Source of the DNA: Calliopsis andreniformis
Lineage: Eukaryota > Arthropoda > Insecta > Hymenoptera > Andrenidae
NCBI RefSeq assembly: GCF_051401765.1
Contig: NW_027480422.1
Span: 18,928,001-18,992,000, forward strand
Direction of reading: 5' to 3'
DNA length: 64,000 nucleotides
Shown: piece by piece, positions 25,701 to 39,804 of the stretch
How the letters are laid out: each line of letters opens with the position of its first letter
Position numbering within the stretch: the stretch's first letter is position 1
Made by a program: the position numbers and the translations under genes
Notes under the pieces: generated by a model
What the model was told of the DNA's origin: nothing
Database searches by the model: none
Seen by the model: only the letters and a program-made list of their open reading frames with translations

Positions 25701-26388
25701 TTGAGGAGCAACGCCCTAGAGTGAAGCCTAGGTTGCCAGGAATGCAGAAATAACCATCACTTTCACACGGGTGGCAATTATTCCTGTTATACGATGGACA
25801 AACTGTTGGATTTTTAATGTACTTTATGCTCCTGGCGTTGACTTCTAAGGCCCTATGTATTCGATCTGGTGGAGCAATGCTTCAGTGTTGAGTCTAGGAT
25901 GCCCGGAACGTAGAAATGGCCGTTACTTTCACACTGGTTGCAATTACTCATTTTATACGACGGAAGAACTGTTGTACATATATCGTATTTTATGCTTCTG
26001 GCATTGACTTCTTAGGCCCTAACTATTCGATCTGGTGGAGCAACGCCCTAGAGTGAAGCCTAGGTTGCCCGGAACGTAGAAATGACCATAACTATCAGAC
26101 TGGTTGCAATTATTCGTTTTATGCGATGGAAAGACTGTTGTATTTATATTGTATTTTATAGTTATGGCGTTGTCTTCTAGGGCCGTAGCTATTCGATGTG
26201 GTTGAGCAACGCCCTAGAGTGAAGTATAGTTTGCCCGGGACGTAGAAATGACCATTACTTCCACACTGGTTGCAATTATTCCTGTTATACAAGGGAAAAA
26301 CTGTTGTATTTATATTGTATTTTATGCTTCTGGCGTTGACTTCTTAGGCCCTAACTATTCGATCTGGTGGAGCATGGCCCTAGAGTGA
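22738..26388 (+). repeat. HOR-A unit, copy 6 (22 monomers)
   Basis: Complete 3651-bp unit with the private marks of copy 2 (ATTCATTCTATAC near 23295, ATTTTGTACGATGG near 23961). It has one substitution of its own that I noticed, C at 24873 (GATGTCGCTG) where its partner at 5787 has G. Confidence 0.94.
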
Positions 26389-29044
26389 AGCCTAGGTTGC
26401 CCGGAATGAAGAAATGACCATCACTTTCACACTGGTTGCAATTATTCTTGTTATACGATGGAAAAGCTGTTGTATTTATTTTGTATTTTATGCCTCTGGC
26501 GTTGACTCCTAAGGCCGTAGCTATTCGATGTGGTGGAGGAACGCCCTAGAGTGAAGCCTAGGTTGCCCGGAACGTAGAAATGACCATAGCTTTCACACTG
26601 GTTGCAATTATTCCTGTTATACAAGGGAAAAACTGTTGTATTTATATTGTATTTTATGCTTCTGGCGTTGACTTCTTAGACCCTAAGTGTTCGATCTGGT
26701 GGAGCATGGCCCTAGAGTGAAGCGTAGGTTGCCAGGAATGTAGAAATGACCATCACTTTCACACTGGTTGCAATTATTCTTGTTATACGATTGAAAAACT
26801 GTTGTATTTATACTGTATTTTATGCTTCTGGCGTTGACTTCTAAGGCCGCAGCTATTCGATGTGGTGGAGAAACGCCCTAGAGTGAAGCCTAGATTGCCC
26901 GGAAAGTAGAAATGACCATTACCTCCACACTGTTTGCAATTATTCATTCTATACAAAGGAAAAACTGTTGTATTTATAATGTTTTTTATAGTTATGGCGT
27001 TGACTTCTAAGGTCTTAGCTATTCGATGTGGTGGAGCAATGCCCTAGAGTGTAGCCTAGGATGCCCGCAACGTAGAAATGACCATACCTTTCACACTGTT
27101 TGCAATTATTCCTGTTATACGACTCAAAAACTGTTGTAGTTATATTGTATTTTATGCTTCTGGCGTTGACTTCTAAGGCCGGAGCTATTCGATGTGGTGG
27201 AGCAACGCCCTAGAGTGAAGCCTAGGTTGCCCGGAACGCAGAAATGACCATACCTTTCACACTGGTTGCAATTATTCCTGTTATACAAGGGAAAAACTGT
27301 TGTATTTATATTGTATTCTATGCTTCTGGCGTTGAGTTAATGGGCCCTAACTATTCTATCTTGAGGAGCAACGCCCTAGAGTGAAGCCTAGGTTGCCAGG
27401 AATGCAGAAATAACCATCACTTTCACACGGGTGGCAATTATTCCTGTTATACGATGGACAAACTGTTGGATTTTTAATGTACTTTATGCTTCTGGCGTTG
27501 ACTTCTAAGGCCCTATGTATTTGATCTGGTGGAGCAATGTTTCAGTGTTAAGTCTAGGATGCCCGGAACGTAGAAATGGCCGTTACTTTCACACTGGTTG
27601 CAATTACTCATTTTATACGATGGAAAAACTGTTGTACATATATCGTATTTTATGCTTCTGGCATTGACTTCTTAGGCCCTAACTATTCGATCTGGTGGAG
27701 CAACGCCCTAGAGTGAAGCCTAGGTTGCCCGGAATGAAGAAATGACCATCACTTTCACACTGGTTGCAATTATTCTTGTTTTACGATGGAAAAGCTGTTG
27801 TATTTATTTTGTATTTTATGCCTCTGGCGTTGACTCCTAAGGCCGTAGCTATTCGATGTGGTGGAGGAACGCCCTAGAGTGAAGCCTAGGTTGCCCGGAA
27901 CGTAGAAATGACCATAGCTTTCACACTGGTTGCAATTATTCCTGTTATACAAGGGAAAAACTGTTGTATTTATATTGTATTTTATGCTTCTGGCGTTGAC
28001 TTCTTAGGCCCTAAGTGTTCGATCTGGTGGAGCATGGCCCTAGAGTGAAGCGTAGGTTGCCAGGAATGTAGAAATGACCATCACTTTCACACTGGTTGCA
28101 ATTATTCTTGTTATACGATTGAAAAACTGTTGTATTTATACTGTATTTTATGCTTCCGGCGTTGACTTCTAAGGCCGCAGCTATTCGATGTGGTGGAGAA
28201 ACGCCCTAGAGTGAAGCCTAGATTGCCCGGAAAGTAGAAATGACCATTACCTCCACACTGTTTGCAATTATTCCTGTTATACAAGGGAAAAACTGTTGTA
28301 TCTATATTGTATTTTATGCTTCTGGCGTTGACTTCCTGGGCCCTAACTAATCTATCTGGAGGAGCAACGCCCTAGAGTGAAGCCTAGGTTGCCCGGAGTG
28401 CAGAAATAACCATCACTTTCACACGGGTGGCAATTATTCCTGTTATACGATGGACAAACTGTTGGATTTTTAATGTACTTTATGCTCCTGGCGTTGACTT
28501 CTAAGGCCCTATGTATTCGATCTGGTGGAGCAATGCTTCAGTGTTGAGTCTAGGATGCCCGGAACGTAGAAATGGCCGTTACTTTCACACTGGTTGCAAT
28601 TACTCATTTTATACGACGGAAGAACTGTTGTACATATATCGTATTTTATGCTTCTGGCATTGACTTCTTAGGCCCTAACTATTCGATCTGGTGGAGCAAC
28701 GCCCTAGAGTGAAGCCTAGGTTGCCCGGAACGTAGAAATGACCATAACTATCAGACTGGTTGCAATTATTCGTTTTATGCGATGGAAAGACTGTTGTATT
28801 TATATTGTATTTTATAGTTATGGCGTTGTCTTCTAGGGCCGTAGCTATTCGATGTGGTTGAGCAACGCCCTAGAGTGAAGTATAGTTTGCCCGGGACGTA
28901 GAAATGACCATTACTTCCACACTGGTTGCAATTATTCCTGTTATACAAGGGAAAAACTGTTGTATTTATATTGTATTTTATGCTTCTGGCGTTGACTTCT
29001 TAGGCCCTAACTATTCGATCTGGTGGAGCATGGCCCTAGAGTGA
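26389..29044 (+). repeat. HOR-A unit, copy 7, with the same 995-bp deletion
   Basis: Counterpart of 7303-9958, carrying the identical deletion join (GGAGTGCAGAAATAACC near 28395) and the same private marks (TGTTTTACG near 27778, CTTCCGGCG near 28154). Identical breakpoints show it was copied as part of the larger block. Confidence 0.93.
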
Positions 29045-30579
29045 AGCCTAGGTTGCCCGGAATGAAGAAATGACCATCACTTTCACACTGGTTGCAATTA
29101 TTCTTGTTATACGATGGAAAAGCTGTTGTATTTATTTTGTATTTTATGCCTCTGGCGTTGACTCCTAAGGCCGTAGCTATTCGATGTGGTGGAGGAACGC
29201 CCTAGAGTGAAGCCTAGGTTGCCCGGAACGTAGAAATGACCATAGCTTTCACACTGGTTGCAATTATTCCTGTTATACAAGGGAAAAACTGTTGTATTTA
29301 TATTGTATTTTATGCTTCTGGCGTTGACTTCTAAGGCCGGAGCTATTCGATGTGGTGGAGCAACGCCCTAGAGTGAAGCCTAGGTTGCCCGGAACGCAGA
29401 AATGACCATACCTTTCACACTGGTTGCAATTATTCCTGTTATACAAGGGAAAAACTGTTGTATTTATATTGTATTCTATGCTTCTGGCGTTGAGTTAATG
29501 GGCCCTAACTATTCTATCTTGAGGAGCAACGCCCTAGAGTGAAGCCTAGGTTGCCAGGAATGCAGAAATAACCATCACTTTCACACGGGTGGCAATTATT
29601 CCTGTTATACGATGGACAAACTGTTGGATTTTTAATGTACTTTATGCTTCTGGCGTTGACTTCTAAGGCCCTATGTATTTGATCTGGTGGAGCAATGTTT
29701 CAGTGTTAAGTCTAGGATGCCCGGAACGTAGAAATGGCCGTTACTTTCACACTGGTTGCAATTACTCATTTTATACGATGGAAAAACTGTTGTACATATA
29801 TCGTATTTTATGCTTCTGGCATTGACTTCTTAGGCCCTAACTATTCGATCTGGTGGAGCAACGCCCTAGAGTGAAGCCTAGGTTGCCCGGAATGAAGAAA
29901 TGACCATCACTTTCACACTGGTTGCAATTATTCTTGTTATACGATGGAAAAGCTGTTGTATTTATTTTGTATTTTATGCCTCTGGCGTTGACTCCTAAGG
30001 CCGTAGCTATTCGATGTGGTGGAGGAACGCCCTAGAGTGAAGCCTAGGTTGCCCGGAACGTAGAAATGACCATAGCTTTCACACTGGTTGCAATTATTCC
30101 TGTTATACAAGGGAAAAACTGTTGTATTTATATTGTATTTTATGCTTCTGGCGTTGACTTCTTAGGCCCTAAGTGTTCGATCTGGTGGAGCATGGCCCTA
30201 GAGTGAAGCGTAGGTTGCCAGGAATGTAGAAATGACCATCACTTTCACACTGGTTGCAATTATTCTTGTTATACGATTGAAAAACTGTTGTATTTATACT
30301 GTATTTTATGCTTCTGGCGTTGACTTCTAAGGCCGCAGCTATTCGATGTGGTGGAGAAACGCCCTAGAGTGAAGCCTAGATTGCCCGGAAAGTAGAAATG
30401 ACCATTACCTCCACACTGTTTGCAATTATTCCTGTTATACAAGGGAAAAACTGTTGTATCTATATTGTATTTTATGCTTCTGGCGTTGACTTCCTGGGCC
30501 CTAACTAATCTATCTGGAGGAGCAACGCCCTAGAGTGAAGCCTAGGTTGCCCGGAGTGCAGAAATGACCATAACTTTCA
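29045..30579 (+). repeat. HOR-A unit, copy 8, left part, with the same 498-bp deletion
   Basis: Counterpart of 9959-11493. The hybrid 2/5 monomer starts at 29211 and the departure from HOR-A in unit monomer 13 is reproduced exactly. In this copy HOR-A does not resume anywhere downstream in the window. Confidence 0.91.
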
Positions 30580-33500
30580 CACTGGTGGCAATTATTCCTG
30601 CTATACGATGGACAAACTGTTGGATTTATAATGTACTTTATGCTTCTGGCGTTGACTTCTAAGGCCCTATGTATTCGATCTTGTGGAGCAATGTCTGAGT
30701 GTTAAGTCTAGGATTCCCGGAACGTAGAAATGGCCGTTACTTTCACACTGGTTGCAATTACTCATTTTATGCGATGCAAAAACTGTTGTACATATATCGT
30801 ATTTTATGCTTCTGGCTTTGACTTCTTGGGCCCTAACTATTCGATCTGGTGGAGCAACGCCCTAGGGTGAAGTCTAGGTTGCCGGGAACGTAGAAATGAC
30901 CATAGCTTTCACACTGGTTGCAATTATTCCTGTTATACAAGGGAAAAACTGTTGTATTTATGTTGTATTTTATGCTTCTGGCGTTGACTTCTTAGGCCCT
31001 AACTATTCGATCTGATGGAGCATGGCCGTAGAGTGAAGCCTAGGTTGCCCGGAATGTAGAAATGACCATCACTTTCACACTGGTTGCAATTATTCTTGTT
31101 ATACGGTGGAAAAACTGTTGTATTTATTTTGTATTTTAAGCCTCTGGCGTTGACTCCTAAGGCCGCAGCTATTCGATGTGGTCGAGAAACGCCCCAGAGT
31201 GAAGCCTAGGTTGCCCGGAAAGTAGAAATGGCCATTACCTCCACACTGTTTGCAATTATTCCTGTTATACAAGGGAAAAACTGTTGTATCTATATTGTAG
31301 TTTATGCTTCTGGCGTTGACTTCCTGGGCCCTAACTAATCTATCTGGAGGAGCAACGCCCTAGAGTGAAGCCTAGGTTGCCCGGAGTGCAGAAATGACCA
31401 TAACTTTCACACTGGTTGCAATTATTCCTGCTATACGATGGACAAACTGTTGGATTTATAATGTACTTTATGCTTCTGGCGTTGACTTCTAAGGCCCTAT
31501 GTATTCGATCTTGTGGAGCAATGTCTGAGTGTTAAGTCTAGGATTCCCGGAACGTAGAAATGGCCGTTACTTTCACACTGGTTGCAATTACTCATTTTAT
31601 GCGTTGGAAAAACTGTTGTACATATATCGTATTTTATGCTTCTGGCTTTGACTTCTTGGGCCCTAACTATTCGATCTGGTGGAGCAACGCCCTAGGGTGA
31701 AGTCTAGGTTGCCCGGAACGTAGAAATGACCATAACTATCAGACTGGTTGCAATTATTCGTTTTATACGAAGCATAGACTGTTGTATTTATACTGTATTT
31801 TATAGCTATGGCGTTGTCTTCTAGGGCCGTAGCTATTCGATGTGGTTGAGCTACGCCCTAGAGTGAAGCATAGGTTGCCCGGAACGTAGAAATGACCATT
31901 ACTTCCACACTGTTTGCAATTATTCGTATTATACAGTCGAACAACTGTTGTATTTATATGGCATTTTATGCTTCTGGCACTGACTTCTAAGGCCCTAACT
32001 ATTCCATGTGGTGGAGCAACGCCCTAGAGTGAAGCCTAGGTTGTCCGGAACGTAGAAATGACCATAGCTTGCACACTGGTTGCAATTATTCCTGTTATAC
32101 GATGGAAAAGCTGTTGTATTTGTATTGTATTTTATGCTTCTGCCGTAGGCTTCTTGGGCCCTAACTATTCGATCTGGTGGAACGACGCCCTAGAGTGCAG
32201 CCTAGGTTGCCAGTATCGTAGAAATGACCATATCTTTCACACTGGTTGCAATTATTCCTGTTATACGATGGTAAAACTGTTGTATTTATTTTGTATTTTA
32301 TGCCTCTGGCGTTGACTCCGAAGGCCGTAGCTATTCGATGTGGTGGAGCGACGCCCTAGAGTGAAGCCTAGGTTGCCCGGTACGTAGAAATGACCATGTC
32401 TTTCACACTGGTTGCAATTATTCCTGTTATACGATGGAAAAACTGTTGTATTTATACTGTATTTTATGCTTCAGGAGTTGACTTCTTGGGACCAAACTAT
32501 TCGCTCTGGTGGAACAACGCCCTAGAGTGATGCCTAGGTTGCCCGAATCGTAGAAATGACCATTACTTGCACACTGGATGCAATTATTCGTTTCATACGA
32601 TGGAAAAACTGTTGTATTTATTTTGTATTTGGTGCTCCTGGCGTTGACGTCTTAGGCCCTAGCAATTGGATCTGGTGGACCAACGCCCTAGAGTGAAGCC
32701 CAGGTTGCCCGGAACGTTGAAATGACCATAACATTCATTCTGGTTGCAATTATTTCTGTTATACAAGGGAAAAACTGTTGTATTTATATTGTATTTTATG
32801 CTTCTGGCGTTGACTTCTTAGGCCCTAACTATTCGATCTGGTGGAGCAACCCCCTAGAGTGAAGCCTAGGTTGCACGGAACGTAGAAATGACCATTACTT
32901 CCTCACTGTTTGCAATGATTCATTTTATACAATGGAAAAACTGTTGTATTTATATTGTTTTTTATAGTTATTGCGTTGTCTTCTAAGGCCGTAGCTATTC
33001 GATGTGGTGGAGCAATGCCCTAGTGTGAAGCCTAGGTTGCCCGGAACGTAGAAACGACCACACCTTTCGCACTGGTTGCAATTATTCCTGTTATACAAGG
33101 GAAGAACTGTTGTATTTGTATTGTATTTTATGATTCTGTCGTGGACTTCCTGGGCCCTAGCTATCTTATCTGGAGGAGCAACGCCCTAGAGTGAAGCCTA
33201 GGTTGCCCGGAATGCAGAAATGACCATGACTTTCACACTGGTGGCAATTATTTCTTTTATACGATGGACAAACTGTTGGATTTTTAATGTACTTTATGCT
33301 TCTGGCGTTGACTTCAAAGGCCCTGTGTATTCGATCTGGTGGAGCAATGCCTCAGTGTTAAGTCTAGGATGCCCGGAACGTAGAAATGGCCGTTACTTTC
33401 ACACTGGTTGCAAATACTCATTTTATACGATGGAATAACTGTTGTACATATATCATATTTTATGCTTCTGGCATTGACTTCCTTGGCCCTAACTATTCGA

Positions 33501-34663
33501 TATGGTGCAGCAACGCCCTAGGGTGAAGCCTAGGTTGCCCGGAACGTCGAAATGACCATAACTATTAGACTGGTTGCAATTATTCGTTTTATACGATGGA
33601 GAGACTGTTGTATTTATATTGTATTTTATGCTTCTGGCGTAGGCTTCTTAGGCCCTAACTATTCGATCTGGTGGAACGACGCCCTAGGGTGCAGCCTTGG
33701 TTGCCCGGAACGTAGAAATGAACATAGCTTTCACACTGGTTGCAATTATTCCTGTTATACGATGGAAAAACTGTGGTATTGATATTGTATTTTATGCTTC
33801 TGGCGTAGGCTTCTTAGGCCCTAACTATTCGATCTGGTGGAACGACGCCCTAGGGTGCAGCCTAGGTTGCCCGTATCGTAGAAATGACCATATCTTTCAC
33901 ACTGGTTGCAATTATTCCAGTTTTACGATGGTAAAACTGTTGTATTTATTTTGTATTTTATGCCTCTGGCGTTGACTCCGAAGGCCGTAGCTATTCGATG
34001 TGGTGGAGCAACGCCCTAAAGTGAAGCCTAGGTTGCCCGGTACGCAGAAATGACCATGTCTTTCACACTGGTTGCAATTATTCCTGTTATACGATGGAAA
34101 AACAGTTGTATTTATACTGTATTTTATGCTTCTGGCATTGACTTCTTTGGCCCTAACCATTCGATATGGTGGAGAAACGACCTAGAGTGAAGCCTAGGTT
34201 GCCCGGAAAGTAGAAATGACTATTACCTCCACACTGTTTGCAATTATTCATTTTCTACAATGGAAAAACTGTTGTATTTATATTGTTTTTTATAGTTATG
34301 GCGTTGACTTCTAAGGCCGTAGCTATTCGATGTCGTGTTGCAATGCCCTAGAGTGAAGCCTAGGATGCCCGCAACGTAGAAATGACCATATCTTTAACAC
34401 TGTTTGCAATTATTCCTGTTATACGATTGAAAAACTGTTGTATTTATATTGTATTTTATGCTTCTGGCCTTGGCTTCTAAGGCCGCAGCTATTCGATGTG
34501 GTGGAGCAACGCCCTAGACTGAAGCCTAGGTTGCCAGAACGTAGAAATGACCATACCTTTCACACTGGTTGCAATTACTCATTTTATGCGATGGAAAAGC
34601 TGTTGGATTTGTATTGTATTTTATGCTTCTGGTGTAGACTTCTTAGGCTCTAGCTATTCGATC
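30580..34663 (+). repeat. Second copy of the diverged monomer block (truncated)
   Basis: Matches 11494-15577 at offset 19086, including the 5-monomer duplication (30373-31724). It ends after TTCGATC at 34663. The sequence beyond resembles about 39465-39650 (ATCTGGAGGA, GCCTGGGTTGCCTGG) rather than 15578 onward, so the right-hand breakpoint of the super-repeat lies here. Confidence 0.92.
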
Positions 34664-37600
34664 TGGAGGAACAACGCCCTAGAGTGAAGCCTGGGTTGCC
34701 TGGAACGTAGAAATGACCATCACTTTCACAGTGGTTGCAATTATTCTTGTTATACGATGGAAAAACTGTTGTATTTATTTTGTATTTTATGCCTCTGGCG
34801 TTGACTCCTAAGGCCGTAGCTATTCGATGTGGTGAAGCAACGCCCTAGAGTGAAGGCTAGGTTACCCGGAACGTAGAAATGACCCTACCTTTCACAGTGG
34901 TTGCTATTATTCCTGTTATACTATGGAATAACTGTTGTATTTATATTTTATTTTATGCTTCTGGCGTTGACTTCTAAGGCCCTAGCTGCTCGATCTGGTA
35001 GAGCAACGCCCTAGAGAGAAGCCTAGATTGCCCGGAGCGTAGAAATGCCCATTACCTTCTGGCATGTTGCAATTATTCCTGTTGTACGATGAAAAAACTG
35101 CTGTATTTTTATTGTATTTTATGCGTCTGGAGTTGTATTCTAAGGCCCTAACTATTCGATGTGGTGGAGCAACGCCCTAGAACGAAACCTAGGTTGCCCT
35201 GAACGTAGAAATGACCATTACTTTCACACTGGTTGCAATTATTCCTGTTATACGATGGACAAACTGTTGGATTTTTATTGTACGTTATGCTTCTGGCGTT
35301 GACTTCTTAGGCCTTAACTATTGGATCTGGTGGAGCAACGCCTCGGGTGAAGCCTAGGTTGCCCGGAACGTAGAAATGACCATAACCTTCATACTGATTG
35401 CAATTATTCGTTTTATACGATGGAAAAACTGTTGTACTTATATTGTATGTTATGCCTCTGGCGTTGACTCCTAAGGCCGTAGCTATTAGATGTGGTGGAG
35501 CAGCGCCCTAGCGTGAAGCCTAGATTGCCCGGAACGTAGAAATAACCATTACTTCCACACTGTTTGCAATTATTCATTTTATGCGATGGAAAAGCTGTTG
35601 TGCATATATCGTATTTTATGCTTCTGGCATTGACTTCTTAGGCCCTGACTATTCGATCTGGTGGAGCAACGCACTAGAGTGTAGCCTAGGTTGCCCGGAA
35701 CGTAGAAATGACCATATCTTTCACACTGGTTGCAATTATTCCTGTTATACAAGGGAAAAACTGTGGTATTGATATTGTATTTTATGCTTCTGGCGTAGGC
35801 TTCTTAGGCCCTAACGATTCGATCTGGTGGAACGACGCCCTAGAGTGCAGCCAAGGTTGCCCGTATCGTAGAAATGACCATATCTTTCACACTGGTTGCA
35901 ATTATTCCTGTTATACGATGGTAAAACTGTTGTATTTATTTTGTATTTTATGCCTCTGGCGTTGACTCCGAAGGCCGTAGCTATTCGATGTGGTGGAGCA
36001 ACGCCCTATAGTGAAGCCTAGGTTGCCCGGTACGCAGAAATGACCATGTCTTTCACACTGGTTGCAATTATTGCTGTTATACGATGGAAAAACTGTTGTA
36101 TTTATACTGTATTTTATGCTTCTGGCATTGACTTCTTTGGCCCTAACCATTCGATATGGTGGAGAAACGCCCTAGAGTGAAGCCTAGGTTGCCCGGAAAG
36201 TAGAAATGACCATTACCTCCACACTGTTTGCAATTATTCATTTTCTACAATGGAAAAACTGTTGTATTTATATTGTTTTTTATAGTTATGGCGTTGACTT
36301 CTAAGGCCGTAGCTATTGGATGTGGTGGTGCAATGCCCTAGTGTGAAGCCTAGGATGCCCGTAACGTAGAAATGACCATATCTTTAACACTGTTTGCAAT
36401 TATTCCTGTTATACGATTGAAAAACTGTTGTATTTATATTGTATTTTATGCTTCTGGCGTTGGCTTCTAAGGCCGCAGCTATTCGATGTGGTGGAGCAAC
36501 GCCCTAGAGTGAAGCCTAGGTTGCCAGTACGTAGAAATGACCATACCTTTCACACTGGTTGCAATTACTCATTTTATGCGATGGAAAAGCTGTTGTACAT
36601 ATATCGTATTTTATGCTTCTGGCATTGACTTCTTAGGCCCTAACTATTCGATCTGGTGGAGCAACGCACTAGAGTGTAGCCTAGGTTGCCCGGAACGTAG
36701 AAATGACCATATCTTTCACACTGGTTGCAATTATTCCTGTTATACAAGGGAAAAACTGTTGTATTTATGTTGTATTTTATGCTTCTGGCGTTGACTTCTT
36801 AGGTCCTAACAATTCGATCTGATGGAGCATGGCCGTAGAGTGAAGCCTAGGTTGCCCGGAATGTAGAAATGACCATCACTTTCACACTGGTTGCAATTAT
36901 TCCTGTAGACGATGGAAAAACTGTGGCATTTATATTGTATTTTATGCTTCTGGCGTAGCCTTCTTAGGCCCTAACTTTTCGATATGGGGGAACCACGCCC
37001 TGGACTGAAGCCTAGGTTGCCCGGAACGTAGAAATGACCATCACTTTCACACTGGTGGCAATTATTCCTGTTATACGATGGAAAAACTGTTGTATTTACA
37101 TTGTATTTTATGCTTCTGGCGTTGACTTCTTAGGTCCTAACTATTGGATCTGGTGGAGCAACGCCCTAGGGTGAAGCCTAGGTTGCCCGGAACGTACAAA
37201 CGCGCATTCTTTTCACACTGGTTGTAATTATTCCTGCTATACGATGGAATAGCTGTTGCAATTTTATTTTATTTTGTGTTTCTGGCGTTGACTTCTAAGG
37301 CCCGTGCTATTCGATCTGGTGGAGCAACGCCCTAGGGTGAAGGCTAGGTTGCCCGGAACGTAGAAATGACCATGTCTTTCACACTGGTTGCAATTATTCC
37401 TGTTATACGATGGAAAAACTGTTGTATTTATATTATATTTTATGCTTCCGGCGTTGACTTCTAGGGCCGTAGCTATTCGATGTGGTGGAGAAACGCCCTA
37501 GAGTGAAGCCTAGGCTGCCCGGAAAGTAGAAACGAACATTACCTCCACACTGTTTGCAATTATTCATTTTATACAATGGAAAAACTGTTGCACTTATATT

Positions 37601-39804
37601 GTTTTTTATAGTTATGGCGTTGACTTCTAAGGCCGTAGCTATTCGATGTGGTGGAGCAATGACCTAGAGTGAAGCCTAGGATGCCCGCAACGTAGAAATG
37701 ACCATATCTTTCACACTGTTTGCAATTATTCCTGTTGTACGATGAAAAAACTGCTGTATTTTTATTGTATTTTATGCGTCTGGAGTTGTATTCTAAGGCC
37801 CTAACTATACGATGTGGTGGAGCAACGCCCTAGAGCGATACCTAGGTTGCCCGGAACGTAGAAATGACCATAACCTTTATACTGATTGCAATTATTCGTT
37901 TTATACGATGGAAAAACTGTTGTATTTATATTGTATTTTATGCTTCTGGTGTAGACTTCTTAGGCCCTAGCTATTCGATCTGGAGGATCAACGCCCTAGA
38001 GTGAAGCCTAGGTTGCCCGGAACGTAGAAATGACCATAACTTTCATACTGATTGCAATTATTCGTTTTATACGATGGAAAAACTGTTGTACTTATATTGT
38101 ATGTTATGCCTCTGGCATCGACTCCTAAGGCTGTAGCTATTCGAGGTGGTGGAACAACGCCCTAGAGTGAAGCCTAGGTTGCCCGGAACGCAGAAATGAC
38201 CATACCTTTCATACTGGTTGCAATTATTTCTGTTACACGATGGAAAAACTGTTGTATCTATTTCGTATTTTATGCTTCTGGCGTTGACTTCTTAGGTCCT
38301 AACGATTGGATCTGGTGGAGCAACGCCCTCTGATGAAGCCCAGGTTTCCCGCAACGTAGAAATGACCATATCTTTAACACTGTTTGCAATTATTCCTGTT
38401 ATACGATTGAAAAACTGTTGTATTTATATTGTATTTTATGCTTCTGGCGTTGCCTTCTAAGGCCGCAGCTATTCGATGTAGTGGAGCAACGCCCTAGAGT
38501 GAAGCCTAGGTTGCCAGAACGTAGAAATGACCATACCTTTCACACTGGTTGCAATTACTCATTTTATGCGATGGAAAAGCTGTTGTACATATATCGTATT
38601 TTATGCTTCTGGCATTGACTTCTTAGGCCCTAACTGTTCGATCTGGTGGAGCAACGCACTAGGGTGAAGCCTAGGTTGCCCGGAGCGTAGAAATGACCAT
38701 CACTTTCACACTGGTTGCAATTATCTCTGTTATACAATGGAAAAACTGTTGTATCTATTTTGTATTTTATGCTTCTGGCGTTGACTTCTTAGGCCCTAAC
38801 TATTCGATGTGGTGGAGCCGCGCCCTAGAGTGTAGCCTAGGTTGCCCGGAACGTAGAAATGACCATAGCTTTCACACTGGTTGCAATTATTCCTGTTATA
38901 CAAGGAAAAAACTGTTGTATTTATATTGTATTTTATGCTTCTGGCGTTGACTTCCTGGGCCCTAACTATTCTATCTGGAGGAGCAACGCCCTAGAGTGAA
39001 GCCTATGTTGCCCGGAATGTAGAAATGACCATCACTTTCACACTGGTGGCAATTATTCCTGTTATACGGAGGACAAACTGTTGGATTTTTAATGTACTTT
39101 ATGCTTCTGGCATTGACTTCTAAGTCCCTATGTATTCGATCTGGTCGAGCAATGCATCAGTGTTAAGTCTAGGATTCCCGGAACGTAGAAATGGTCGTTA
39201 CTTTCACACTGGTTGCAATTACTCATATTATGCGATGGAAAAACTGTTGTACATATATCGTATTTTATGCTTCTGGCATTGACTTCTTAGGCCCTAACTA
39301 TTCGATCTGGTGGAGGAACGCCCTAGGGTGAAGTCTCGGTTGCCCGGAACGTAGAAATGACCATCACTTTCACACTCGTTGCAATTATTCCTTTTACACG
39401 ATGGAAAAACTGTTGGATTTGTATTGTATTTTATGCTTCTGGTGTAGACTTCTTAGGCTCTAGCTATTCGATCTGGAGGAGCAACGCCCTAGAGTGAAGC
39501 CTGGGTTGCCTGGAACGTAGAAATGACCATCAGTTTCACACTGGTTGCAATTATTCGTGTTATACGATGGAAAAGCTGTTGTATTTATTTTGTATTTTAT
39601 GCCTCTGGCGTTTACTCCTAAGGCCGTAGCTATTCGATGTAGTGGAGCAACGCCCTAGAGTGAAGCCTAGGTTGCCCGGAACGTAGAAATGTCCATACCT
39701 TTCACACTGGTTGCAATTATTAGTGTTATACGATGAAAAAACTGTTGTATTTATATTGTACTTTATGCTTCTGGCGTTGCCTTCTAAGGCCGCAGCTATT
39801 CGAT
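34664..39804 (+). repeat. Mosaic of diverged monomers
   Basis: About 31 monomers with no single HOR order. Fragments are shared at several offsets: 35581-35700 with about 36577-36700 (996 bp, six monomers); about 35060-35200 with about 37727-37860 (CTGTTGTACGATGAAAAAAC and TCTGGAGTTGTATTC); 36351-36660 with 38341-38650 (1990 bp). About 36745-36890 resembles 11855-12010 (ATTTATGTTGTA, GATGGAGCATGGCCG). A two-base loss makes one monomer shorter near 36900 (TTCCTGTAGACGATGG). This patchwork suggests repeated short exchange without full homogenisation. Confidence 0.85.
35710..36592 (+). repeat. 1990-bp-offset duplicate of 33720-34602
   Basis: About five monomers match 33720-34602 at offset 1990 bp (twelve monomers minus two bases), sharing CTGTGGTATTGATATTG, TTCTGGCGTAGGCTTC, CCCGTATCGTAG and CATATCTTTAACACTG. 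It is visibly more diverged than the 19086-bp duplication, so it is older. Beyond 36592 this copy has TGTACATATATCG where 34602 has GGATTTGTATTG. A third partial instance near 38341-38650 extends the 1990-bp spacing. Confidence 0.83.

Larger units (their letters stand above)
19087..34663 (+). repeat. 19,086-bp super-repeat, second copy (partial)
   Basis: This segment matches 1-15577 essentially base for base. Private marks of individual units are carried over: GCGTATGTTGCC in the first unit (1674 and 20750 areas), ATTCATTCTATAC in the second and third, ATTTTGTACGATGG in the second, CTTCCGGCG in the third, and both internal deletions. The only difference I noticed is G at 5787 against C at 24873. 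Matching stops after the TTCGATC ending at 15577 and 34663: copy one continues AGGAGGAGC, copy two TGGAGGAAC. Such similarity implies a very recent duplication or gene conversion, or an assembly artefact. Confidence 0.93.
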
